A DNA stretch of 64,000 bases, from positions 1 through 64,000 of the forward strand of contig MU832662.1 in assembly GCA_029204225.1 (NCBI GenBank), in the 5' to 3' direction. How positions within the stretch are numbered: the first letter of the stretch is position 1; the number at the start of each line of letters is the position of its first letter. The position numbers and the translations under genes are program-made. The stretch comes from Diphasiastrum complanatum. Its lineage: Eukaryota > Streptophyta > Lycopodiopsida > Lycopodiales > Lycopodiaceae. Below are positions 24,331-36,688 of the stretch, in pieces. The notes under the pieces were generated by a model. It saw only the letters and a program-made list of their open reading frames with translations, was not told where the DNA came from and did not search any database.

Positions 24331-24588
24331 CTGATATGCTTGCTCTACTTTAGAAATAGTCACTGGTTTGTCTCAGAGTGCTCTCATATATGGTTACATT
24401 GGAAATCTTTTTCTAGTTGTTATATGTTATGAAATGCGACAGACCTGGTTGCCAGTCATCTGATATGCTTGCTCTACTTTATAAATGGTCTCTGGTTTGT
24501 CTCAGACTGCTCTCATTTCTGATACATTTGAAATCTTGTTTTAGTTGTTCTATGTTATGAAATACGACAGACCTGCTTGCCATTTACT
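24331..24588. repeat. 129-bp tandem duplication
   Basis: Both units start CTGATATGCTTGCTCTACTT (24,331 and 24,460) and run through a CTGGTTTGTCTCAGA block to GACAGACCTG. They differ at about a dozen positions, so the duplication is not very recent. It lies within the probable 5' UTR or promoter of the kinase gene. Confidence 0.9.
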
Positions 24589-24754
24589 TTCCATTACTTC
24601 CATCATAAGTTGCTTTGTCTCACTCTATAGAAGGCCTGTGCATGCTGCATATTTCTCTGGCGCGCAGCTTTCGGAATTGATTAGCATTGCCTCTGAGATC
24701 AGCTTCTTGCTTGCCCTCCCAGAGAAGTAAGGCCTGCCATCATTCTCTTAAACG

Positions 24755-27700
24755 ATGACGCAGGCTCTTTGGTTTTGCTCCTCTCATGCGACTACGCAAC
24801 ATTGTCTCCAAGTGGCATCAGGTAAAGACAACCAGAATAGTCGATTTTCTTGTCTAAAATCTACTGCATCCTCTAGTAAAATAGCGCGAGAAGGCTCTGT
24901 TAAGGGTTCAAGGGCGGGCTTCGGAGCTGTTAATGGCAGTCAATGTTGGGGAACAACATTGGCACTTAAGAAAAATAATCTCAAGAGCGAAAGAGTTGGA
25001 CATGGTGATCGCGGTCTTTCTGTCCAAATGATGGCAGAGAACTGCGACAGGAATGGCAAGGATGCTCAAGTAGCTTTGCTTGATGATTTAGAAGAAGCAA
25101 GCGTATATAGATTCACTAATGATCTGCCCGAATGGGGAGGGAATAAAGAGATTCCCATCTCTCCAATTATGGACATAGACTTTGTAACAGAAGGCGAATT
25201 GAAGGAAAATGCCTTCAGGAGCGCTCGAAGAACTAAACTGGTTTGCACAATTGGGCCTTCATGTTCCAGCTCTGAGCAGCTGGAGGCGCTGGCAATTGGT
25301 GGAATGAATGTTGCAAGAATAAATATGTGCCACGGTACCAAGGAATGGCATCGGAGCGTAATCAGGAGGATCAAGACGCTGAACCAAGAAAAAGGATATT
25401 CCGTGACATTGATGATGGATACAGAAGGCAGCGAGATCCACATGGGTGACCTTGGAGGTGCTCAATCTTCCAAAGCCGAGGTTCTTCCATTGCTTGCTTT
25501 TCTCTCTCTCTCTCTCTCTCTCTGCCCTTTTCGTCCTTTCTTTCAAAGATCTTCACAGCAATAACTTCTCATAGACGTCATGGGGTGAAAACGATATGAA
25601 TTTATAAGTAACTCCTTCTGCTTAGCCGTCTACTTAGTGGATCCATCATCTCCTGCATGGCGTTACGAGAATAGATTTTCACAATCCTTCAATATAGATA
25701 TTTCTATGAAGGCTTTTATCAAAGATTTGATTCTAAAATAGATGAACGTGGGCTAGTTTGTCTCTGCATGTTCTATGATCTGAAATACTGGACTGTAGAA
25801 CTAAATGTTGGAGACAAAATCGACTGACGGATCTAGAATCAGTGGTGGCTGGAGGATCTAGGATCAATGGTTCATCTGATTTCTGGAGGGATGATTCTCT
25901 AAGCATGAGCTCAGCCAAGATATTGAGAGTTGATCTAATTGGATTTATCCCTGGTTAACCAGTGTCCCGACTGTCCTACAACTTCATACAATTAATTTGA
26001 TTCTTAGTACGTTGATCATTTCGTGCAAGATAAACCTTTCTAAATGCTTTTGCTGCTGTATGTGATAGGATGGCGATGAGTGGGTGTGCACTGTTCGTAA
26101 GTTTCATGGTCCTCTTCCTCAAAGGACAATTCAAGTCAATTATGATGGGTTTGCAGAGGGTAAGAGCAATTCCTCCTTTTCAAGCAGTTGGTGATTGTAA
26201 GACCTTATGAGAGAGGATCTTTGGTATTTTCTGCTAAACTTGACTATTTCACTTAAGCAATTCACTTCTTTATACAACTTTTCATTTGTGTTGCGAGATC
26301 TACCTTGATCTTTAAACTCTGTGGCTATGAAAATGAGTTGAACTTGTACTGTGACTAGCCTAGGACTTTCTATAATTGGAAAAAGTGTGTATGAAAGTAG
26401 CGGCCACTGTGTTACACCCCAACTTATTTCATCTATTAAATGTCATTGTGCACATTTGTTGGCATTATCATTTGGATGCATGTATTGCATCACAAGGGAA
26501 CTTGAAGAGTTTTTCTCAGCTTGAAGATGAAATCTACCAATGGGATTCCTCTGCACATATTTAGTGGACTAGAAAAGAAACTTTTTTATATAGGCATTGC
26601 TCCTTGAGTACATGTTGCTGTGAGTGCCTTTGTGTGTTGTTAGTTTATTGTGGTATCATAACTTCCGCATTCTTTGATGTACCATGAGCAGCGATCCTTT
26701 GTTGGGAGGACTCTCTCTTAGGTAGAAAAACAAAAAGAAAGTATGACGATTGATAGATCTCAAAGCATCTTATAGAAAAAGAACAAAATCAGTGCTTATT
26801 ACAAGCAAGTCTTGCAGGTTTATCAACTTGAGGTTATGTTCTATATGAGATTGAAGGGCTGTTGTTTCTTAAATCTGGGAGAGAAAATTAATTTTACATC
26901 TCCTAAACATTGAGCAGAAAAGTGGGGAGCCAAGAAGCCTGCTTTGTTTCTAGTATTTTGTCTGTCTTGCAACTCTTGTTCACATATTAAGGTTTCTGAT
27001 TTTGCTTTTAGTCTTCTTGTTTCTTTAAGTTTTGGTTTAAAGTTTCCTTTCTGTTTGTTGTTTGCCTCTTCGTCAGCACGGGGTCCCAAAAGAATCCCGA
27101 TTCTTTTCAAAACTCTGATAGCACCTTATTCTTGGGTATGGATGAGACATAAGTACTGCTGGCTGGCCAAGATTTTGTTTTTTGAATTCCATATTATGAT
27201 TTTGATATGGATTCTTCAATTTTTATTGTTGCATGTATGGTTTCACTAAGCTTTACCTAATGACATCACTAACTTCTCAAATTAGATTTGTGAATTTGGA
27301 TATATATTCCAAGCTTAGAAATAGGTATCCTTAATGAGTCAAAAACACTATAATGACTAAAAAAAGCCTTTTGAGCTAGAAATAATTTGTGCTATTCTCA
27401 AAGAGGAAATTTATACATTATAATCTGCTTGAGATGTGAATGGTGTCTATTATGAATGTTAAATGCATTAAATATTCTCTGTTACTTGCTTCTTTTCAAC
27501 TTCTATTAAGGAGATATGAAATTTTTGATACTGCTGGATGTACAGGATTAGACACATAGCCAAAAAATTCAACTATGTCTATGTATGCTCCAATGATTGA
27601 TTCAATTAAGGCCATTTTTCTGCATGCATATGATTGGCACGATTTTTGTAGTTAGTGAGTTTTATGGAGATATTTTATAAGTCCCATTGGGCACATTGGA

Positions 27701-29577
27701 TGTGAGTTCAGATGACAAGAATGTTTCCTGAAATTAAGATATGTCCAGCTGTTCACGTTGTTGATGTAAAAATGCAGAGTCTTGAGCAAATGTCTTCGTT
27801 TCTTGTGGATGGGTCCTGATGTTGTAAGAAAAGTGATGCCTTTCCAATGTTTGATGATAGAACGAATAATGTAAGGATGTAATGTGGGGTTTTGTCTTGC
27901 ATTTATCTTCTTCATCTAGAACAGTTTTTTATTTTAAAACAGTACAACATTAACAGATTGCTGCACAAAAATAATTAGTTTTTGAAGGTCTGAACACCTA
28001 TGATGTTTTGGGAACTTTTATATTGATATACCAATGGATTTTTATCTGGAAAGAAGTGTTTTTGGCTGCAAGTAGGCCTCATTATTTTGCTATGATGCAG
28101 TAGTTGTACTGCAGTAGTTCTTATGATGTTCAATTTGCCTCCTGCATCTTGAAAGGTGTTGGTACTCCAGAAAAAATGATTGGGACCTTGCTATTTGGAC
28201 AAGTGCACGTCAAAAAATAAAAATCTACTCAACAGCAACGTAGTTTGATACTTGTTGAAGTTCTCCATCAAATTTCAGATTGTTTCTTTCGTCAGGAGCA
28301 TCATAACCTCTAAGGCTGGCTAAGCCATCTAAATGGCACATTATGTCATATCTTGGAAACTAAAGAAAGAAAAAGTCAAATGTCGCTCCAACAGAACTTT
28401 CGCTAGAGACTTATTACTATGACTAATTTGACTCATTTCTACTGATGAGACAAAAGTCATCTAATTTTATTGCAATGTGCCATGGCTACTTGTGATATAA
28501 TGGAAGAATGGTTTTTTCCTAGTTCAGATGATTGGTGTTTTAAAATGATTGTTCTGAGTTCAGCATCTGTCCTTTCTGATGCAGATGTGATGGTTGGAGA
28601 TGAACTAGTTGTAGATGGTGGCATGGTGAGGTTTGAGGTGGTGGAGAAAATGGGTCCAGATATTTACTGTCAATGCACTGACCCTGGGCTCTTATTGCCA
28701 CGTGCAAACTTGACAATTTGGCGGAATGGCCACCTTCTTCAAGAACGCAATGCAATGCTGCCAACTATTTCTTCAAAGGTAAGAGTCTGCTTTGCTCTTT
28801 CTTTTGGTTAATGTGCTTCTGACAGAGTATGAGGTGTTTCTTAATGGAACTTTGTTTTGAGCCCCTTGAACATGACTTCTCTCAGCAAATGTTTTCAATA
28901 GAGTCTAGAATTGGATAAACTTAAAGCTGAAAAATAGCTAAGATACACAAAAGGAGACAAATCATATCAGTTAGTGGTCCTCACAGGAGACAAATCATAA
29001 TTGCCATTGAAGTCTCACTCACATAGTCTGTACATTATAGGAAAACTTGTGCAGATGTTAAAATCATTACAGCTATTTGGAAGGCATTTAACCATCCATG
29101 TGGTACTAGAACTGATGTAAAGAACAGATTTGAAATTGTATCGTCTAAGCAAACAATGAGCATGATGAACATTTTCTGGCGATGTCCAAATCTGTAAAGC
29201 CATGTCTCAGATTTTGAAGCTCTGTACTCATTATCAAATCAATAGTCTGGGGGCCTTTGATCTTCATCGCTTGATGTTTATTTGTTGCATAGTCTCCTGA
29301 TCTCTTATTTCTTTATTGTCTCTCAGGATTGGCTTGATATTGATTTTGGGTTAGCAGAGGGAGTTGACTTCATAGCAGTGTCTTTTGTTCAAACAGCTGA
29401 TGTTATCAAGCATTTGAAAAGCTACATTGCTGCAAGATCTCCGAACAGGTTAAGTTCTCTAGAAACCCATATAGCTACCTATGTTTGAGTATTCCCCAGA
29501 CCCTAAGAAGACTTTTACTGGCTGATATGTTGTCTTAAGTTTTATCACATGATCTTATTGACCTCTCAAATTTTGTG

Positions 29578-29618
<41 letters not shown>

Positions 29619-32600
29619 GCTTTCTCTATACGTGTGTTTGTGTATAGATTTTAGGTAGATAGAGAGATAATAACTGCAAGCAGCTTAAGGATGATCCTGA
29701 CTGTTTGTATCCTTATTATTCTCTTAGACATTGAGCTCACTTTTGAATGTGATGACCTTTTTTCAATCTGTGTAAGAGAAAGGATAAGATGCTTATTTCC
29801 TTTCAGACTCAAGCCATGTGAAAGCTTTTTGTAGTTTGGAGATAAAGTAATTCTTTTGATTATTTTGTTGCCAAGAAACTGACTGTTGAAAAATACCTCC
29901 ATCTGATGGTCTACTGCCCTTGCAAGTCACAAGCCATGAGGTAATTTTGAAGGAAATACATCATTCGATTTATTCAATAAAGTCTGTGCTATGATCTATC
30001 TACTGCTCATGGCTTAGTATCTCAATCTTTCCCAAATGTATGTTTCCACCATGATTCAAAGCAAAATTACACTGCATATTTGACTTTAAAATGAAGCTTG
30101 AGATGACAAATTCCATAATGAGACCTCAAATTTTTCCCTGAATTCAGCAAAAGAAATGCATGCAATCTGGGGGCACGTATTTTTCAAGAGACTAATTTAT
30201 TTACATCCCAAATCTCAGTATCCGTTCCAAAAGCCAAATGCACCATACAATGATGGTCACTTGCTATCGCTCGAACCCTTAGCTTTTGCACCAGATGAGA
30301 ATGCATAAATTTGAAGTACAATAATACATTAACTTGATTATTAAGATTTTTACCTTCAAGGCAAAATGATTCGTTCAGTCTAAATACAGTTGTATGAGAG
30401 TAGCAGTCAGAATTACAAATTTTTATCAAGTCAATATCAACCGAGGAATAATTTACCTTTTCACCATCTGCATATTATGTGATGATTTTTTCTTCTGCGC
30501 TAAACGTTTCATCAAGTGACCTTGTTTCTTGCAGACTTGAGATCTTGAGAAGTTAAAGGTGCCTCACCCAATTCATTAAACTGTTTGGTATTCTTGAATC
30601 CCTCACTTCTGGATTTCTTTTCCTTAAAGGTAAACTGTTATTGTTTCTTTGAGGTAACCATAGATAGTATTGCCATATACTTTGGCGATCTAGGTCGCAT
30701 CCTCATGTGATGTCAACCAATTACGATGGGCACTCGTTCTGACAATCTTCAGACACCTAGGATATACCGTAGTTTTGCTAGAGTGGCATCTATGGCAGGT
30801 ACTTTAGATAATAAGCCCCTGGATGCAGTTATCCAATTTTAGATTACCCATTTGACATGACATCAATTTCCTATTATTGTCAGAATCATTAACCATCATG
30901 AGAGATTTTTGGACTATCTCTTGATGGTTAACCGTGTGGATGGTTTTAGTTGTAGAACCCCCCCATCAAGATGAGGCCTTGCCTTTTTTCAAAAACAGCA
31001 GTATTGCTGCTTTTTTTTTGTCATCTGGTATTGCTTTTGAATTGAAATAATGGGACCGTCAGTTTATCTTCGCAAACTTTAACTTCTTCTTAATTATATC
31101 TTTGTATTTGCCTATAAAGTATTCCCGTTGGAATGAGAGATTATTGGTTGAAGAGGATTGAAGCTGATGGAGAAGTTGTTGAATCTGAAGATTTTGTTGC
31201 TGATTCTTTGCTTGCAAGTCAATCACTGCTTGATGCATTTGGACTCTGGAGTATTATCAAGAACCCAAGACTTGTAACAAAAGGTATTTTTGCCAATAAT
31301 TCTAAAACATAGTATAGGAATATAGTGCTGCAAAACTGATAGCATATTAGAGTATAGATATAATCGTCAGGGGAACCCACAGTATCGTTATTCACCAAGA
31401 AGCAATCAAATTTTAAAAATAGCAATTTAGTAGTTAAAAGAGAAGTCAACCATTGCATGTCCTATTTATAAAAATCAGCACCAAATTTAGTGGACATCTG
31501 CTACTACTAAATCTAATATAGATGGCTAAGTTACTAAAAATTAGCAATAGTGTGTTAAATATAGTGGAAAAAAGGTAGAAATTGGCTTTTTTTCACCGTT
31601 TTCCATCCTTAGCTATGTTTCACAGCATGAAAGCTTTGTGTGAGCACATGAGACTTGTTAAAAGTCAAATTTTGTGTAAGGTTCGTGTAAATCACACAAT
31701 CTACCACATCTCATATAGCAAAAAACATCAGTTTTGACTTGTATCTCATACTTTGCCCAAATTAGATTGTTTATGGTTTTAGTGGCTCAAGCTCATCTTA
31801 TTAATAGTTCTAGACGTTATAATGTTGACAAAGAAGGCTCTGAATGTGAGTTCAAGAAGTATGGGACATGAACAGAGCATACAACAGGGAAATCCGATTT
31901 TTGCTATGGTATGGGCTGACATGCACCAATCATTGGTGAAGGCTTACAATAGGGGGATTTGGGACCTCGGAGATGTTGCAAGTGCTGCCTCAGCAACCAG
32001 AATCATAAAATGACCTATTTCGTTCAGAAAAGGTATGGGAAAACATTAATATTTCACCAAAAATTCGGTTTTTTGATACTACAAGTTATTGCCGCTTCTA
32101 TTAGTTACTTTTGTACTCCAAATCACTGATAATAGGTGTGATTCGATAGTAAGAAGCCAACCAGGGGCCTATAGTACGTTAAGTACAAGGTTGGATCTAA
32201 AAAATTGTGTCAAAAGCTCATATTTTCATGTGGAAGAGGTGTTATGAAACACGAGTTTCTTGCTGCATGCGCTATGCATGATATCTTGAGTTGATTCATA
32301 GGAGAATTGTGATGTCAGAGCTGTATTCTGCAACTGACTGAGCTTAATCAATCCACTATAGCTTCAGCTATTAGAAATTTCAAAAAGTTGCAAAGTTTTG
32401 ACAATTTTTCGATAGAATGATACACTAGCTCGACAATAAAAACAGAACCTACGGATCCTTCCAACACTTGATAATGGGTTCCGAAGGAGATAGCTTGTTA
32501 GAAGAATTTCTCAAATTTGAATCACGATTCACTTTTCTATTCCAGTCCTTCAAACTTTTTGCACGCAGCACAATTGATGCTGCATCATGCTAGCTTTACA

Positions 32601-35600
32601 GACACCCCCAACTTAGCTTGATGCCTATTACTAAGTTTATGTAATATGAATCATGATTTATCCTCAAAAAGAGTCAAATTTCAATAAATCACAAAAAACG
32701 CTAAAACCAGTTCGAACGGTTTGATGGTTCAAACCTGGCCTGTCCGATTTGACTGTGGTTCATACCATCAAATCGGGTGGTTCGTACCACGCCGGTTTGA
32801 GTAAGGTATCTAAACATTGCTTCATAACATGTGTAATTAAGTCTACTGAATATGATTACCATATCTCAAGCCACCGAACACATTAAACATCTCAAATTTG
32901 ACATGACATTGTATATCCTTTGCATACATTTTTAACCAATATGTTTCTAATCTTCCAACAACTGAATTGATGCTTTCATATGAATCAACAAACAACCAAG
33001 CTCACCTTTGTATGATTTCTATTCCACAGAAGCTTCTTAGCAATTTCTTGCACTCATGCTAATAAGAATCGTCACAAGAACTGATGTGATAGCACTGTAA
33101 GATCCCCCTCGATTCTTTATTTGTGATTAACAACACTTAGAAGTTTGGCTTAGACCTCCCATCCAACTTTGCATGGATCTGTCATGCACACTCCATGTGT
33201 GGATCAATGGATCACTAGGGCACACCAGATCCACTGTCAGGTCCTAACTATAGCATCCCATACTATCAAAGCCCTTCGAGAAGAGATGCAAGCAAATAGC
33301 AACATTCAGCTGCTGCACCTGCATCATCCACATCCTCCGAGCAAGAAGCCAGATCACTCAGTTGAGTCAAGATCGGGAGGCCAGAGAGCCGATGCTGCTC
33401 CCAGGACTTTTCCCCGACCCTCCCCCACTTTTAATCCCTCCTCCTACTCTGCTTTCAATTTTTCCGAAACATTCATTCCAACTTACCCTACTTTTTCGTC
33501 TTCCCTCTCTCCACCACCTCCTAGCAGGATAATGGGCCCATCAAAAGGCCCAGCTGACACTAGAAACCTACATCCTAAGGCCTAGATTATCGTCCTGACC
33601 TGACCACCAGTGGAAGGAGCTCTTCATTCTCCAGGAGATCCACCTCATGGAGATGACAAGCTCATGGAGATCCACCTCATGGAATGACAAGCTCATGGAG
33701 ATCCACCTCTGTATACATAGTCCAGGTGAGGTCATCTCCGACCATAGGAGTCATGCATGATTAACGACACGCGGCAGTTGTGCACACTGACGTGGGTCCA
33801 TAACAACGAGTCACCGCGTGCCAATAAAACATTGACACGTGGCACCCAAAATACCTATAGCTCCAAATCAGCGTTCCGACTCCTTAGCATAGAGCTTTTC
33901 TTGCCTTAGAAGAAGAAGACAATACAAAGATGCTCTTCATGCTCCTCAAGGGTCCGCCGATTATAAATTACAAACTTTCCCAGATATTGACAAAGAATAT
34001 TGTTCGTCATCTGCTGCAAATTGGCAGACGCATTCGTGAGTCTAAAAGGTAACACTAAAAACTCATAATGGCCATACCTGGATCGAAGTCCAGTCTTAGG
34101 AACATCTTCGTTCCTAATCCTTATCTAATGGTATCCTGATCTAAGATCAATCTTGAAGAAATACTTAGCTCCATTCAGACGATCCATAAGATCATCCATC
34201 CTAGGTAAGGGATATTTGTTCTTGATGGTTAAATCATTTAACTTATGAAAGTCACCACACAAACGTGTGTCGCCATCCTTTTTATTAACTAAAAGGATTG
34301 GTGCTCCCCAAGGGGACTTACTAGGCCGAATATGGCCCATCCTAAGGAGTTCTTGCAACTGCTTAGAAATCTCATCCTCTTCCTTGATGCTAACCCTGTA
34401 TGGAAAAAGAGATATAGGTTGGCATCTAGGAAGCAACTCAATCTGATGGTCAACACTCCTTTGGGGAGGTAGGCCATCAGGGAGTTTATTGAGAAAAACA
34501 TCGCTATACTCTTGCCTATGTTTGTAAAATATTGTAGCTTCAGGTGAATTAACACTTAAAGAATTATTGAAAGGCACATTCAAAGGCAAATGCGATAAAT
34601 CAATATTTAGACTCTGGACTGCATGGTCATCCACATAAATTTCTCTTTCAAAAAGCAAAGATAAATTTTATTATCAGAATCTTTCAAATACTCAACAACT
34701 TCTAAAGCAGAAACCATAGAATCGAAGGGCCTATTTACATCGCCTTTTAGCTCAACCAACGAGCCCTTATGCAAAAAGGAAATACTATGTGTAACATAAT
34801 CCTTTCTTAAAGACTCGTTTTTAGAGTGAAACCATTCTTTTTCTAAGATTATGTCTACGTTATCCAAATTCATTATATGAAAATCTACGGTTCAACATAA
34901 TCTTGAATCTGAAGCGGCAACTGAGGAACAAGTTGGTTGCCGATCTTCCCCGGACACCATTCTCACCACATACAAGTGATTACTTGGTGCGGTAGCCGCC
35001 TTAACGCCTTACCGCGTAAAAACGTGAGAGTAGAAGCGATCTTTGTACTATCAGGCGCATCGTGCATGGAAACATGACTATCCCACCGATCGAGCCATGA
35101 CAATACCACATCGGGAAGCCGGTCCTTCTTTTTGCCTGAAAAGAATTCCGGATTGAACATTGGATAAACACTAGCGGACCGCGAGTGTGTCGACGAACGC
35201 CACTCTTGCTCGGCTGCGACATGCTTGGCTTGCATGTCTAGGATTTGGTTTTGCAGCAAGTTCAAAGCCTGAACAAGTTGATTAGTATCTATATCATGAG
35301 GAGGTGGTGGTGAAGACGGTCCTTCACCCGAGGGCATAGCAGGATCCATGGTGCACTAAGGAAGGAGACAAAGGAAAAACGGCAAGGGCTTCGCAACAAA
35401 ATGGCTTAAAGAGCTTGAGACAACTACTCAAGGAGACTAGGCCACAATTAAGCTCCTCAATGGTGAAGATGGAGCCTTTACCCCCCATCCCACTCCCTCC
35501 ATGTTGGGTGGTGGGCCTTATGGACGCCACCTAGCAAGCACATGGGCCCCAGAAACAAGTGGCATCCCCTTATGGGGTCCACCTACCCTCACAACAGATG

Positions 35601-36653
35601 GCCACCACCCTCCCTACTCCATCTCACCCAAGGGTCACTTGGATCACGTCCCCACTCACCTTTTGGGTCACCACCTTAACCTCTTGGCCTTATGGCCCAA
35701 GGAAACACTTAGAACTCCTCTAAGACTTGTCCTTAGGCTTAGGAGGAGGTGCAAGTACAACTGTTTGTTCAAGAGGAGGTGGATGAAAAAAATTTCACCT
35801 GTCTTTCCAAAAAGTGAAGAAGATGGTGGATTTGCAAATTTTTTTTATGTATGCAGGTGGAGCATCAACAAGGTGGATGTTAAGGCCATCAAAGAAGCCA
35901 AAAGAGAGGAGAAGAAGACCCACACAAATTTGTACTTGCAGCAGGTACAACCTGCAAGTACAGGCTTGTGTAATTCTCTTCTTTTAATTCTCCCTCTCTT
36001 AAAAATATAGAAGAAAAGCTATGGTTAAGAATAGCTTTATATGTTTTTAATCTTGCAAAAATAAATTTGCAACATCAAAGTTAACTTATAACTTAGATTA
36101 CAAGTAAACTTTTCTTTAATGTACTTTTAAAAGTACACTACATATTTCAAAGTTTTACAATTTGCAAGACTTTGAGTTTAAGCTTTGAGTTTACGTTCAG
36201 CTTACAAGGCAAAGAAAAAACTTTGCAAACTTTTGTAACTTAGTGATAATGAAAAAACTTATTATGTACTTCTCAAGCATAGTTGCAGCGCGATTCCGGA
36301 TTTTCCCAGAATCGTGTAGAATCGAATTTTTTTTTTTTTTTGAATTTTTTTTGTGCAATATGGGTATCAGATGAAAGCTCTGATCGAGGGGAGTATGATT
36401 GTGTAGTTTGCCGACTGTTTCAGGTGCAGGATGGTCCCTTTACGCTAAAGCTGCATCCCATGTAAAAAAAAGAGAACATATTGGGGCATTCCTAGTGAAC
36501 ATAGCAGGAATCTCCCTTTCTCTGATTCTCCCTCTCTCTATCGCTCTCTGATCACGATTCACAACAAACGGAACTAAAACCATGCTGAACAAAAACCTAG
36601 CTGAATCATTTTGAACTTTAGCCTTAAATGAAACAATTTTTGACAAAACAACC

Positions 36654-36688
<35 letters not shown>

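Larger units (their letters stand above)
23629..24754 (+). promoter_or_regulatory. Upstream region of the pyruvate kinase gene with two tandem duplications
   Basis: This stretch separates the copia remnant from the kinase ATG. It holds TGACGTGG (23,697-23,704) and CCACGTCG (23,784-23,791), words of the G-box/ABRE class that may or may not be functional. It also holds three tandem copies of a 37-bp unit (23,958-24,062) and a 129-bp tandem duplication (24,331-24,588). A minus-strand frame of 102 codons at 24,055-24,363 has no recognisable domain and is probably chance. The transcription start is not visible from sequence alone. Confidence 0.5.

Noticed and set aside
24055-24363. A 102-codon minus-strand gene upstream of the kinase
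   Set aside because: No recognisable domain, it overlaps the 37-bp tandem repeat, and has no supporting splice or promoter features.
31120-32013. Treating the two intron-4 blocks as constitutive kinase exons
   Set aside because: They end in a stop before the catalytic KIE segment, and exon 4 joins exon 5 in phase to give the normal kinase sequence; they can only be alternative or foreign.
33169-33585. A Pro/Ser/His-rich 138-codon plus-strand gene in kinase intron 4
   Set aside because: Low-complexity composition, runs into the LTR, no motif; more likely LTR or leader sequence of an element.
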